A stretch of 64,000 bases of DNA from Marinobacterium rhizophilum (GCF_024397915.1 NZ_CP073347.1:4278001-4342000), one strand, 5' to 3'. Shown: positions 52,430 to 61,433, counted from the first letter of the stretch. The notes: generated by a model not told the origin, from the letters alone. Program-made: numbers and translations.

Positions 52430-53863
52430 ATGAAAGCACAGAATCTGTTGTTTATTCTGTCCGATGAACACAATCCGCTGGTAATGGGATGTGCAGGGCA
52501 CCCTCTGGTGAAAACGCCCAATCTGGATCGCCTGGCTGCGGCGGGCACGCGTTTCAGTGCTGCCTATACCAACAGCCCAATCTGCGTGTCTGCCCGGGCG
52601 AGTCTCGCCACCGGGCGTCATGTCCACGCGCATCGATGCTGGGACAACGCCATCGCCTATGATGGCCGTATCGGAAGCTGGGGGCATGCCTTGCAGCGTA
52701 CCGGTCATCCTGTTGACTCCATCGGCAAATTGCATTTTAGGTCCGCTGAGGACCCTGTGGGCTTTGACCACCAGATCAATCCGGCCCATATCGAGGGCGG
52801 TATCGGGCAGGTCTGGGGATCGCTGCGCGAGCCACCTCTGGTTACGCCGGACAAGGCGGCCAGGATGCTGTTGCCAATGGGCCCGGGATTTTCCCCCTAT
52901 AACGCCTACGACCAGCAGAATACGGAACATGCCTGCCGCTGGCTGGAACAGGCCGCGACCGAGAAACAAGGCAAGCCCTGGGTGCTTTATGTCGGCCTGG
53001 TTGCGCCTCATTTCCCGCTGACCGTGCCGCAGGAATACCTGAATCTCTACCCGCTGGATGCCATACCGGAGCCGCGGCTGCATCCAAAAAATGGCTATCA
53101 TCGCCATCCCTGGGTCGAGAACTTTCACCGCTGTCAGCCGGTCGACGACAGTCTGGATGAGAACGGCCGGCGCTTGGCCACCGCCTGTTATCTGGCATTG
53201 TGCAGCTATATGGATGCACAGGTTGGCAAGATTCTGGAAACGCTGGAAGCGAGTGGGCTGGCGGATTCTACCCGGGTTCTTTATTCCTCCGATCATGGCG
53301 ACAACCTGGGGGCACGCGGGCTCTGGGGCAAGTGTACGATGTATGAAGAGGCCGCCGGCGTGCCGATGATCCTGTCGGGCTCGGATGTGCCGCGGGGCAA
53401 GGTTTGCAATACCGCGGTGAGCCTGATCGATGTCTACCAAACAGTACTGCAGGGCGCGGGCGAAGAGCAGGAAGCACAGCAGCCTGGACTTTCCGGGCGC
53501 TCGTTGCTGGATATAGCCGGTGAAACGGACGACGCCGAGCGGGTTGTCCTTAGTCAGTACCATGCGCTGGGTTCCGAGACCGGCGCCTTTATGCTGCGCC
53601 AGGGACGTTACAAGTACATCCATTATGTCGGCCATGAGCCAGAGCTTTACGACCTTGAACAGGACCCAGGCGAAACGAAAAACATCGCGCTAGATCAGCC
53701 GGTTCGGGTGAAAGCGTTTGAGACCTTGCTGCGTTCCATGTTGAACCCGGAAGAGGTTGACCGGCAAGCTAAAGCCGACCAGGCAGCGTTGATTCAGCGT
53801 TTTGGCGGGCCTGACAAGGCTCGCAACATAGGCCCAAAGGCAGCCACGTCCGTACCAAGCTGA
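52430..53863 (+). CDS. Sulfatase family hydrolase with atypical CVSAR motif
   Basis: A 477-residue sulfatase: NLLFILSDEHNPLVMGC, modification site C52-V-S-A-R56 in SPICVSARASLATGR, GKLHFRSAEDP, VAPHFPLTVP and YSSDHGDNLGARGLWGK. The proline normally at position +2 of C-x-P-x-R is serine (TCT, one base from CCT). Arg and Cys are kept, so formylglycine formation is uncertain. It is 11 bp from the previous sulfatase with AAGGAGCC before the ATG. No signal peptide. Closest in look to choline-sulfatase-like proteins. Confidence 0.85.
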   Translation: MKAQNLLFILSDEHNPLVMGCAGHPLVKTPNLDRLAAAGTRFSAAYTNSPICVSARASLATGRHVHAHRCWDNAIAYDGRIGSWGHALQRTGHPVDSIGKLHFRSAEDPVGFDHQINPAHIEGGIGQVWGSLREPPLVTPDKAARMLLPMGPGFSPYNAYDQQNTEHACRWLEQAATEKQGKPWVLYVGLVAPHFPLTVPQEYLNLYPLDAIPEPRLHPKNGYHRHPWVENFHRCQPVDDSLDENGRRLATACYLALCSYMDAQVGKILETLEASGLADSTRVLYSSDHGDNLGARGLWGKCTMYEEAAGVPMILSGSDVPRGKVCNTAVSLIDVYQTVLQGAGEEQEAQQPGLSGRSLLDIAGETDDAERVVLSQYHALGSETGAFMLRQGRYKYIHYVGHEPELYDLEQDPGETKNIALDQPVRVKAFETLLRSMLNPEEVDRQAKADQAALIQRFGGPDKARNIGPKAATSVPS

Positions 53864-54025
53864 AAACGATGTCGCCGCTATTCAGGCCCCAGGGAAGGTG
53901 CAATTCACTGATTTTTTATTATCAGAGCTACGTACATATCTCGCGCTAATTAATACTAATTAATCATAACAACGTTATATTTACCTGAATAATCAGGCCT
54001 TCAATAAGTATAAAAGGAGAAGAAA

Positions 54026-54973
54026 ATGAAAAAGATATTTCAAACCATGCTGGCGGCTGTGGTACTGGGTATCGGTGCTCTTGCCGCTTCCGCATCCTAT
54101 GCTGACTACCCGACAAAACCGATCAACCTGCTGGTTGCCTATACGGCGGGTGGCGGTGCCGATGTGTTTGCACGAAAGATCGTTAGCACGATAGAAGAGC
54201 AAAAAGGCTGGAAGTTCGTCGTCCAGAGTGCGACCGGCGCATCGGGTAGTGTGATGGCCACTAAACTAAAATACGCCAAACCCGATGGCTATACGATCGG
54301 CTTCGCGGCGTCCGGGGCCTTCTACCTCAATCCTGTGATCAACGACAAGAGCCGCTACCAGCCGGGCGACTTTACCCACTTGGCGGCGCCGGCCGAGCTG
54401 CAGATGGCGGTCGTCAGCTTGAGCGAGAGGGGCTGGAAAAACCTCGACGACATGGCGGCCTATGCGAAGGAAAATGGTGGCCTGTCGGTCGCTCTGCAGG
54501 GCGAGGAATTGAAGCAGGCGGCGGAGACGATTGCGCAGCACTATGGTATTGAACTGCGCCAGGTGCCGGCCAAGGGCGGCGCAGGCTCGATCGCCCAGAT
54601 CATGGGCAAGCATATTGACCTCGGTATCATCGCCGGAGCCCATGTCAAGTATGTCGAATCGGGCGATATGGTTGAGTTGGGCGTGCTGACGAATGAGCGT
54701 ACGGCGCTGTCACCCAATGTCATGACATTGAAGGAACAGGGCGTGGATTACGTGATGCGAAATTACTTCCAGTTCTCGGCGCCCAAAGGTGTGTCGCAGG
54801 ATATTGCAGAGACTCTGGCCCAGGCGATTCAGGACGCCATGCAGTCGGCCGAGGTGCGCGAGCTTGCGGTCGAGCGAATGCGCCTGGACGTCACCAAGCC
54901 GCTAGGTCCCAATGCACTGCAGGAGTTTATTGTACAAACCAGCAAGAATATTGCAGTGCAGATGAAGCGGTAA
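54026..54973 (+). CDS. TTT transporter periplasmic binding protein (TctC/Bug family)
   Basis: A 315-residue binding protein with a signal peptide (MLAAVVLGIGALAASASYA) and the Bug fold: DYPTKPINLLVAYTAGGGADVFARKI, PDGYTIGFAASGAFYLNPVI, KGGAGSIAQIMGKHIDLGIIAG. AAAAGGAGAAGAAA precedes the ATG. It lies 162 bp after the second sulfatase with an AT-rich stretch holding a weak hairpin and CAACGTT, so it may have its own promoter. It completes the tctB-tctA pair upstream. Confidence 0.88.
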   Translation: MKKIFQTMLAAVVLGIGALAASASYADYPTKPINLLVAYTAGGGADVFARKIVSTIEEQKGWKFVVQSATGASGSVMATKLKYAKPDGYTIGFAASGAFYLNPVINDKSRYQPGDFTHLAAPAELQMAVVSLSERGWKNLDDMAAYAKENGGLSVALQGEELKQAAETIAQHYGIELRQVPAKGGAGSIAQIMGKHIDLGIIAGAHVKYVESGDMVELGVLTNERTALSPNVMTLKEQGVDYVMRNYFQFSAPKGVSQDIAETLAQAIQDAMQSAEVRELAVERMRLDVTKPLGPNALQEFIVQTSKNIAVQMKR

Positions 54974-55369
54974 TGGGCTGATTATCAACATAGGATACCG
55001 GCTTTCCCCTGTGTGAGTGACTCAGCTTCGGGATGGCCGGTAATAATGTGATGTTGTATTGAAATCATTAATTAAAAATAAATCACCAGTATTTTTAAAA
55101 TAAATTACAGCCGATTGGCTATGGTGAGTTTGCATTGGGTAATATTGTGCGCGTATTTCAAGTGGCTCGACTATAGGCGTAGTCGGTCTAAATCGCAGTC
55201 TATATGGTCAGGAAGTGGCCTTTAAACGTAAATAAATTACCCGAATATAATTTAAGAAAATTCTGGATATAAATAATCTCGCAGTGGCGTTGCTGGGGTT
55301 TTATTTTGGCTGCACATCAAAGTATCAATATCTAGGTTAGATTTAAACTAATTGGTAGGGAAATAATAA
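54974..55369. other. 396-bp AT-rich region before the porin gene
   Basis: No gene seen. Base composition is far more AT-rich than the surroundings (many ATAAATTA runs), which suggests a promoter region of acquired DNA. GGTAGGGAAATAATAA directly before the porin ATG may serve as ribosome binding site. Confidence 0.5.
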
Positions 55370-56704
55370 ATGATCTATGGTGAATTTAAGTTCCTTGATG
55401 ACAGTCTATCAGACTGCGCTCTGGCTGGAACGGGGACGTCTTGTCGAAACGTTAAACCCTTGGTGCTAGCAGTGAGCAGCATTTTGTTATTGAGCACCTC
55501 TTTTCATGCGTCTGCAATCAGTATGCATAGCAAAGCGCCTGAAGAAGGCTGGAGCCTTGAACTCGGTCTGGGTGCCCATGCCGGTGTTTCTTCAATCGAC
55601 TATGCCGATTCCACGGCCCCCAGCCCCGCCAAGGAAGCAATCAACGGCGGCCTGGTCGGCTACTATACCGGCACGGTGACCGCTGACCCGAGTTATCGCT
55701 TCAATACCGCCAACCATGGCCCCTTTGAGCTCAAACTGCATAGTGCACTGAATCTGGACGATGCCTATCTGGACAATGATCAGCTTGATGAGCTGTCTAT
55801 TGAGCTAAAAAGTGCTCGCTATGGCAACCTGTACCTCGGTGAAGACGATGGTGCGGCAGATCGGCTAAAACCCCGACAGTCAGGCCGTGTGGGCATTGCC
55901 GTGGGTCATGGGGCTTTTACCGGGGTCGTGCCCTGGTGGGGCAATCTGCCCTACGGTGGAGGCTTTGATCGCAGCAATGCCAATAGCTGGAACTGGGACT
56001 GGGCCAATGGCATTGTCGGCGGCGACTGGCGTTCGTTCTCGCGTGATACACAGGATGCCATCAAGATAGGGTATGAATCGCCGGAGCTGAACGGCTTCAA
56101 GTTTGGTGCCTCAATAAACCTGCAGGATACTTTTGCCGGCTTTGCCGGCCCCGGTACTGCGCCGAAGGGCCAGGACAGCTGGAGCGATCTCGGGCTCAAG
56201 GATGATGAGTTTGAACTCGCTGCACAGTGGAACGGCAAGACTGCCAGTGGCCTGCGGCTCAGTGCAGGGGTGGTGCACAGCTCGGTGCATGTGGTGAATG
56301 ACGACATGCAGCAAAAAAGTACCGATATTGGTTTCCAGGTCGGCACAACGCTGGATTCCGGCGCGACGGTCAGCACCAGCGCCTACTATGCCTACGGAAA
56401 CTACGACAATGATGTTGCCGACCGCCATGTTGAAGACGAACAACTGCATGTCGGCGTCGACTGGAACAAGGGCAAGTGGAAATTGGGCGTCAACTATACC
56501 CAGGCTTGGGATAGCTACAACCCGCCGGGCACGGCGTTACTCGGTGGCGGCGGTAACAAGGGCTACAGCATCGGTGCCAACTACAAGCTGGCCAAGGGCC
56601 TGACCCTGGGTGGCGGTGTACTCTACGCCGAGAATGATGCGGGCGAAGATGCCACCGAGGTTGGCCTCAACCTGACCTATCGATTCAAGACACTGGTGTA
56701 CTAA
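55370..56704 (+). CDS. Outer-membrane porin
   Basis: A 444-residue beta-barrel protein. An unusually long lead (about 28 residues) precedes a signal-like core PLVLAVSSILLLSTSFHASA. The mature part alternates polar and aromatic residues with typical porin strands (NLYLGEDDGAADRLKPRQSG as loop 3-like, LGVNYTQAWDSYN, GYSIGANYKLAKGLTLGGG) and ends TYRFKTLVY with the terminal aromatic residue. It resembles general Gram-negative porins. Being in the sulfatase cluster it may admit the charged substrate. The start could lie downstream of 55370. Confidence 0.8.
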   Translation: MIYGEFKFLDDSLSDCALAGTGTSCRNVKPLVLAVSSILLLSTSFHASAISMHSKAPEEGWSLELGLGAHAGVSSIDYADSTAPSPAKEAINGGLVGYYTGTVTADPSYRFNTANHGPFELKLHSALNLDDAYLDNDQLDELSIELKSARYGNLYLGEDDGAADRLKPRQSGRVGIAVGHGAFTGVVPWWGNLPYGGGFDRSNANSWNWDWANGIVGGDWRSFSRDTQDAIKIGYESPELNGFKFGASINLQDTFAGFAGPGTAPKGQDSWSDLGLKDDEFELAAQWNGKTASGLRLSAGVVHSSVHVVNDDMQQKSTDIGFQVGTTLDSGATVSTSAYYAYGNYDNDVADRHVEDEQLHVGVDWNKGKWKLGVNYTQAWDSYNPPGTALLGGGGNKGYSIGANYKLAKGLTLGGGVLYAENDAGEDATEVGLNLTYRFKTLVY

Positions 56705-56835
56705 CAGCCTGAAACCCGCTTTCAGTACAGCAGATGTACCCTTCAAGTTGGGCAGGGCAGACTCACGGCGGATAAAACCGAAGCGAGGCCGCCTTGCTTT
56801 TTTGATTTATAGCGCCTGATCGGGAGTTGTGAACT

Positions 56836-57437
56836 TCGGGAATTCAGATCATAAGTGCGACACTCATGGTTCAGCGGCGAGAGGTAGCCAGCTTCTGACA
56901 GTGATTCGCTTCAGCTCAACAAAGCAGTTGCAGTATTTTAGCAAGCTGATTCAGTGGACGAACGGAATAGGATCCGCCTGATGATCATGGCTGTTGTGGC
57001 GAGTTGAACTAAAGGTGATGGCGTCGCAGGGCAGTCTCAGCCCCCGGGGTTCCGGGGGCTGGCTTCGCAGCAGGGCTTTACGATGAGCTGAAACCGGAAA
57101 AGGCTGCCTGGCTTACAGCTACGACTACAAGGTTGCGGAGTCGTCGGGAGTCGCTGACTCGGCGTCGCTGTCCGGGGTGAGCTCTTCCTGGATGTAGCGT
57201 TTAATGTGGCCCTGAATCTTGCGGCTGGTGATATAGGCCCAGGCACCCACCAGGGCGCCGGCTGCGCCGAAAATAATACGCCCTTGGGGTATGAGCAGCA
57301 TTAGCAGCAACGTCAGCGCGATCGTAGTCATTAAACCGTACTTGCCGCGTTTACCTACGTTCTCTATCAGCTGCTCGGCATCGGCCCGGGTAACGACGCC
57401 TACGCCTGGCAGTTTCTGGCGTGGCGAGGCGTATTCG
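56836..57437. repeat. Direct repeat copy 2 (about 600 bp)
   Basis: Counterpart of 43671-44276 in the same orientation, 13.2 kb away. Shared stretches include GTGATTCGCTTCAGCTCAAC, AAAGCAGTTGCAGTATTTTA and the hairpin AGCCCCCG/CGGGGGCT near 57037-57060. Here the embedded gene is complete and continues past the repeat boundary, so this is the more original copy. Confidence 0.85.
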
Positions 57438-57484
57438 CGCTCGCGTTTTTTCTTCTGGCGCCCGAAAGGGTCTCTGATATTCAT
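57125..57484 (-). CDS. Hypothetical small membrane protein (intact copy)
   Basis: A 119-residue protein starting MNIRDPFGRQKKKRERE at 57484: a basic N terminus, TRADAEQLIENVGKRGKYG, then two membrane helices (MTTIALTLLLMLLIPQG and IIFGAAGALVGAWAYI) and a charged C terminus rich in Asp, Ser and Thr. The order suggests a small inner-membrane protein with cytoplasmic ends. I recognise no family. A 5'-truncated duplicate lies 13 kb away at 43963-44276. Confidence 0.65.
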   Translation of the reverse strand: MNIRDPFGRQKKKREREYASPRQKLPGVGVVTRADAEQLIENVGKRGKYGLMTTIALTLLLMLLIPQGRIIFGAAGALVGAWAYITSRKIQGHIKRYIQEELTPDSDAESATPDDSATL

Positions 57485-57642
57485 CGGCTGGCCTCTGTGA
57501 TTGTTGGTGTTGAGAGAGCCCGTCACCAGCCCAGCTTGCAAAGGCATTCATGTTGCGTAAACAAGGTGCGAGTGTTAGGAACTCTTCTTCACCCACTCAG
57601 GCGTCTGTTACAGCAATCCCATGCGCTGGTCCGTGACTGATC

Positions 57643-57654
57643 GGGGGGGGGGGG
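57643..57654 (+). repeat. Run of 12 G
   Basis: A 12-base G homopolymer lies between the small membrane-protein gene and the IS630 remnant. Such runs slip in replication and are often misread, so its length is uncertain. No gene reads through it convincingly. Confidence 0.85.
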
Positions 57655-57735
57655 CTTCCCGCCTGGCATCAGGACGTTTTCATCCGCCAGAAACGAAAAA
57701 AGCCAGCATTTCTGCAAGCCTTTTCTGACATATCT

Positions 57736-57978
57736 GTGCGGTCGTGGCTGGAAAAGCACAAGCAAGACGTCGAGGAGTCACTCCCGTCCTACTCGCCGGA
57801 ACTGAACTCGGACGAGTATCTGAGCTGCGGCTTGAAACAGGGCATCCGTGCATCCTCACCCGCCCGAGCGGCTGGTGATCTGAAGAGCAAAGTCAGCAGC
57901 CACAAGCGGATGCTGCGAAAGAAGCCCAAGCGAGTGAAAAAGTATTTCGAACACCGGCATATCGCCTACGCGGCGTGA
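57736..57978 (+). pseudogene. IS630-family transposase C-terminal remnant
   Basis: About 80 codons match the C-terminal end of IS630 transposases: SWLEKHKQDVEESLPSYSPELNSDEYL with the SPELNxDE catalytic glutamate region, then GLKQGIRASSPARAAGDLKSK and the tail KKYFEHRHIAYAA. The first two thirds of the transposase are missing. The preceding 90 bp (57650-57735) may be eroded IS sequence. No inverted-repeat end could be identified. Confidence 0.75.
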
Positions 57979-58194
57979 ATGTATTTGTACGTCGGGTTAA
58001 TATGCAGCGCTGGAGTAGGTTGATTGGTTTAACAATCGTCGCCTGCTTGAAGCTATAGGAGATGTATCCCCGGCAGAGAGAAATGGCGCACTATTGCCAA
58101 CAGGGTAGGTCGGGTGAGAGTCTGCTAGACCCAAAAAAACTGTCTCTGGGCTTCCCGGGCGGTCTCTTGAGACTGTCTTTAATATTCAGGAAAT

Positions 58195-58213
58195 GACCCG
58201 GCTCTGCCGGGTC
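58195..58213. terminator. Hairpin after the aldehyde dehydrogenase remnant
   Basis: GACCCGGC and GCCGGGTC form a perfect 8-bp stem with a 3-base loop; T-rich sequence flanks it on the minus-strand exit side only weakly. It follows the leftward operon. The rest of 57979-58246 holds no gene. Confidence 0.55.
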
Positions 58214-58246
58214 TTATTAGAAAACTACCGTTTAGGCGTATGGCGA

Positions 58247-58432
58247 TCAGTCGATGCTGGCATCGCCTGCATCGCCTGCATCGTCGCAAAGGTCGATCCA
58301 GATCGTCCTTAGCTGGGTGTACTGGACGTGGGCGTGGATGGTGTTATCACGACCGCCGAAACCGGACTGCTTGTAGCCGCCGAACGGCGTGGTGATATCG
58401 CCTTCGCCGAAGCAGTGACGGTTACGGTACAT
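58247..58432 (-). pseudogene. Aldehyde dehydrogenase C-terminal remnant
   Basis: About 60 codons match the C-terminal end of an aldehyde dehydrogenase of the PuuC/betaine-aldehyde type: CFGEGDITTPFGGYKQSGFG, GRDNTIHAHVQYTQLRTIWIDL. The tail then runs into three 9-bp units of GCATCGCCT-type sequence (58260-58286) before the stop. The catalytic domain is absent and the fragment begins 10 bp after the stop of the reductase gene, so most of the gene was deleted. Confidence 0.75.
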
Positions 58433-58441
58433 GTAGGGAAT

Positions 58442-59377
58442 CTATTTGCCAGCCAGGTTAAGAGTTGCGACACGTCCAGCTGCAAGATCCCATGCACCTG
58501 TACCAACAGTTTTAAAAACAATAGGTCGGTCCAGGGATGGCTTATGCTTGAGAGCATCTGCGAGGTTACGTACACGGCCCCAATCGATCCCCGCTTGAAT
58601 CAGGTCTCCCGCTTCTTCTCTGGCTCCCAGTGGGTCATCGACATAAATGTCACTGCCAGCCAGCGTGTGCTCACCGATCTCTGCCATCTCTGGTTTAAAG
58701 GCACCTACACCAATGATAAGCCTGCCTTTCAGTGCGTCTTCGTTATAGATGGGGCTCGTGCTGGTGGTCAGCATGATAACGACATCGGTGCCTTCGGGAA
58801 TTTCTGATGGGTTGCAGGGGTAAAGGTTGGGGTTCTCCCCAGCGTGCTCCTTGCAAAATCGGTTAGCGGAATCGTGACTGAGACCACGCACAAATACTTC
58901 TGCTTTTGGGTAAATCTCGTGCAAAGCACGGACGTGGTAGATGGCTTGTGTTCCGCTGCCGATAATTAACACGCGTTGTGGAGCCTGACTCATAAAAGTC
59001 TCGATACCAATCATTGAGACGGCGGCTGTCCTGCATCCTGTTACTTCGGGCCCATCCAGCAGGCAAAGCGGTTGACCGGTTGGAGTATCGAAAATGGTGA
59101 CCAGGCCATAGATGGTGGGAAGCCCTCTTTTCCCGTTTGACGGTTCAACGTTTACAAGCTTGTGTACAGATATATCTTGAGCGGTTGCGGGCATGCTGAG
59201 CATGACCCCCGCATTAGGGCGTGGCACAACCATTCGTTCCGGGCTAACAATACCCCCTTCGCTGTATTCTGTAGCAGCCTGTTTAATGGCTGAGATAAGG
59301 GCAGGCATTTTTAACAGATTGCGGGTGGCCTGCCTGTCGTAAACCTTGAACCCCGGGTTTGGTGCTGATTCGTTCAT
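58442..59377 (-). CDS. Ornithine cyclodeaminase / pyrroline-2-carboxylate reductase family protein
   Basis: A 311-residue member of the OCD/mu-crystallin family. Seen: ERMVVPRPNAGVMLSMPA, KLVNVEPSNGKRGLPTIYGLV, GPEVTGCRTAAVSMIG, the NAD(P) motif VLIIGSGTQAIYHVRAL near residue 135-150, and FKTVGTGAWDLAAGRVA at the end. The last block is typical of the Delta1-pyrroline-2-carboxylate/piperideine-2-carboxylate reductase branch. It is the last intact gene of the leftward Tct operon, 54 bp after tctA, so it may reduce a cyclic imine derived from the transported compound. Confidence 0.82.
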   Translation of the reverse strand: MNESAPNPGFKVYDRQATRNLLKMPALISAIKQAATEYSEGGIVSPERMVVPRPNAGVMLSMPATAQDISVHKLVNVEPSNGKRGLPTIYGLVTIFDTPTGQPLCLLDGPEVTGCRTAAVSMIGIETFMSQAPQRVLIIGSGTQAIYHVRALHEIYPKAEVFVRGLSHDSANRFCKEHAGENPNLYPCNPSEIPEGTDVVIMLTTSTSPIYNEDALKGRLIIGVGAFKPEMAEIGEHTLAGSDIYVDDPLGAREEAGDLIQAGIDWGRVRNLADALKHKPSLDRPIVFKTVGTGAWDLAAGRVATLNLAGK

Positions 59378-59431
59378 GGTGTGTCCTAACTATGTTATTA
59401 AAGGGAGCGACACAAGGTATCGCCTGAAGGC

Positions 59432-60955
59432 TTATTCTTCTGTCGGGTCCGCGGACTGCGTGCCCTGGCGATGGCGCTTAACACGCGGCAGGAGTGATCC
59501 AAGGAACGGGGAAAACAGCATGACCAGCGCGATTAGAAGCATGATCAGAGTCAGTGGTTCCGTCCACAGGCCTGACCAGTCTCCGCCCGATAGCTGGAGC
59601 CCGGAGCGCAACTTCTGTTCGGCCATGGGGGCAAGAATGAAACTGATCGCCAGTGGACCCTTTGGGAATTTGCCCAGATCCAGCACGAAACCCAGCACCG
59701 CAAAGCCCAGGAGTACCCAGACATCCGCTACAGAATTGCCATAGGCAAAGCCTCCGATCAGGCAGAAGACGATAATCAGCGGGAAAAGCAGGAACTGCGG
59801 AATCTCACTGATCTTCGATACCCAGCGCACGCTTAGTATCATGACCAGGTACATCAGCACGTTCGATACGAAAAAGGCCGCCATCAGGATATAGACAATT
59901 TCTGCATTATTGACGAACAGAAGGGGCCCGGGCTGGACCGAATGAATAAGCAGCGCAGCCAGCAGCAGCACGTTATTGAGGCTACCCGGCAGGCCAAGCG
60001 CGATCAGCGGAATCATGGCGCCGCCGATGGTTGCGTTGTTTGCCGACTCAGACGCGACAATACCTTCCTCGCAACCGGTGCCGAAACGCTCGGGCGTTTT
60101 TGATACGCCCTTGGCTGCGGAGTAGGCCACCATTGAGCCGATGACCGCGCCGACACCGGGCAGAAGCCCTATCCAGGTACCGATAACGGAAGAGCGCAGC
60201 AGGTTGAGGCCATGCTGACGGTAATCGCGCAGCCCCATCAAGATGCCCTTTCTGCTCGCTTCAATGCTGCTGTTGCTCTTTGTACTCCCAAGCAGGATGT
60301 CACTGAACACGGTGCCCAGTGCAAACAGGCCGATGAACATGGGGACAGGGTCGATGCCGCCATTCAGCTCCACCAGGCCGAAAGTAAGTCGCGGCGTGCC
60401 GGATGAAGGATCAATCCCTGGCATCGCAAGCAGTGCACCGATGAGGGCCGCGGCGATGCCCTTGAGGAATGAGCCCTCGGTAATGATCGCGATCAGCACC
60501 AGTGCCATGACGATCAGGGCAAAGTAATTGAAGGCGGTGAATTTGGTCGCCCAGACCGAGAGCGGCTTGGTGAGCACGACCAGTGCGATCCACGAAATCA
60601 GGCCGCCGATAAAAGATGAGCCGATGCCCAGGCCCAGCGCTCGTCCGGGTTTGCCGGCCCTGGCCATCGGATAGCCGTCCAGCGTGGTCATGATAGCCGC
60701 CTCAGTGCCGGGCATCTTCAGCAGCGTTGCAGTGATCAGGCCACCACTGATTGCGCCTATGTAAATCGAGATCAGCAGTACGATAGCCATCTCTGGCGTC
60801 ATAAAAAAGGTGAGCGGCAGGCAAAGGGCGATCAGCATGGTCCCGGTCAGGCCGGGAATTGCGCCGACAAAGACACCCGCGGACACGCCCACCAGCATCA
60901 ACGCGAGGGCGGCGGGGTGGAGTGTAAAAGCGAAAGCGGTTAATAGGCCTTCCAT
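59432..60955 (-). CDS. TTT transporter large membrane subunit (TctA family)
   Basis: A 507-residue permease with TctA blocks GVFVGAIPGLTGTMLIALCL, SIYIGAISGGLITATLLKMP, LLPGVGAVIGSMVAYSAAKG and ASESANNATIGGAMIPLIA. It starts at ATG 60955, 4 bp from the end of tctB. It belongs to the third TTT system of the window, ordered enolase-like, tctC, tctB, tctA, reductase on the minus strand. Confidence 0.9.
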   Translation of the reverse strand: MEGLLTAFAFTLHPAALALMLVGVSAGVFVGAIPGLTGTMLIALCLPLTFFMTPEMAIVLLISIYIGAISGGLITATLLKMPGTEAAIMTTLDGYPMARAGKPGRALGLGIGSSFIGGLISWIALVVLTKPLSVWATKFTAFNYFALIVMALVLIAIITEGSFLKGIAAALIGALLAMPGIDPSSGTPRLTFGLVELNGGIDPVPMFIGLFALGTVFSDILLGSTKSNSSIEASRKGILMGLRDYRQHGLNLLRSSVIGTWIGLLPGVGAVIGSMVAYSAAKGVSKTPERFGTGCEEGIVASESANNATIGGAMIPLIALGLPGSLNNVLLLAALLIHSVQPGPLLFVNNAEIVYILMAAFFVSNVLMYLVMILSVRWVSKISEIPQFLLFPLIIVFCLIGGFAYGNSVADVWVLLGFAVLGFVLDLGKFPKGPLAISFILAPMAEQKLRSGLQLSGGDWSGLWTEPLTLIMLLIALVMLFSPFLGSLLPRVKRHRQGTQSADPTEE

Positions 60956-60959
60956 ATTG

Positions 60960-61433
60960 TCACCACAGAGTTGGAAGATCGACAAAGAAGAACCGGGTAA
61001 AGATCCATTCGACTCCGAAGCCAAGGATTAATCCGGTGATGAGGGCGCGAACTGTACCCTGGGCCCGATGGGGCATGGGCAAAAGCGACGCCGAGGCCAC
61101 AACGAAGGCGGTAGTCATCAGGGATACCGGTAGGCGCAAGGTAAACATGCCCAGGATATAGATTGCCACGAAAACCAGCATTACAAGGGTGCGGCCCAAG
61201 TCCGAGAGCTGAAAAGCTGCCGACGTTTCCGCCTCCATGGGTTTAGGCCGCAATTGCGGCAGCAAGAGTACGAGGATTCCGACCAGCAGGAGCAAAACGG
61301 ACAGCCCCTGTGGTATGGCTTTGGAACCCAGCGTATCGAACGAGAAACTGGTTATTTTCTGTGCTTCGAGATAACCGACAAGACCAAGCGCAATCATTAG
61401 CAGGGTCACAAGGGTCTCAAGTCGTCTGGCCAT
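60960..61433 (-). CDS. TTT transporter small membrane subunit (TctB family)
   Basis: A 157-residue protein with four helices (LVTLLMIALGLVGYLEA, LSVLLLLVGILVLLL, LVMLVFVAIYILGMFTL, LITGLILGFGVEWIF). It lies 74 bp after tctC and 4 bp before tctA, as in other Tct operons. Confidence 0.86.
   Translation of the reverse strand: MARRLETLVTLLMIALGLVGYLEAQKITSFSFDTLGSKAIPQGLSVLLLLVGILVLLLPQLRPKPMEAETSAAFQLSDLGRTLVMLVFVAIYILGMFTLRLPVSLMTTAFVVASASLLPMPHRAQGTVRALITGLILGFGVEWIFTRFFFVDLPTLW

Noticed and set aside
50892..53635. Minus-strand frames of over 400 codons opposite both sulfatases
   Set aside because: Same reason: antisense shadows without motifs or start signals.
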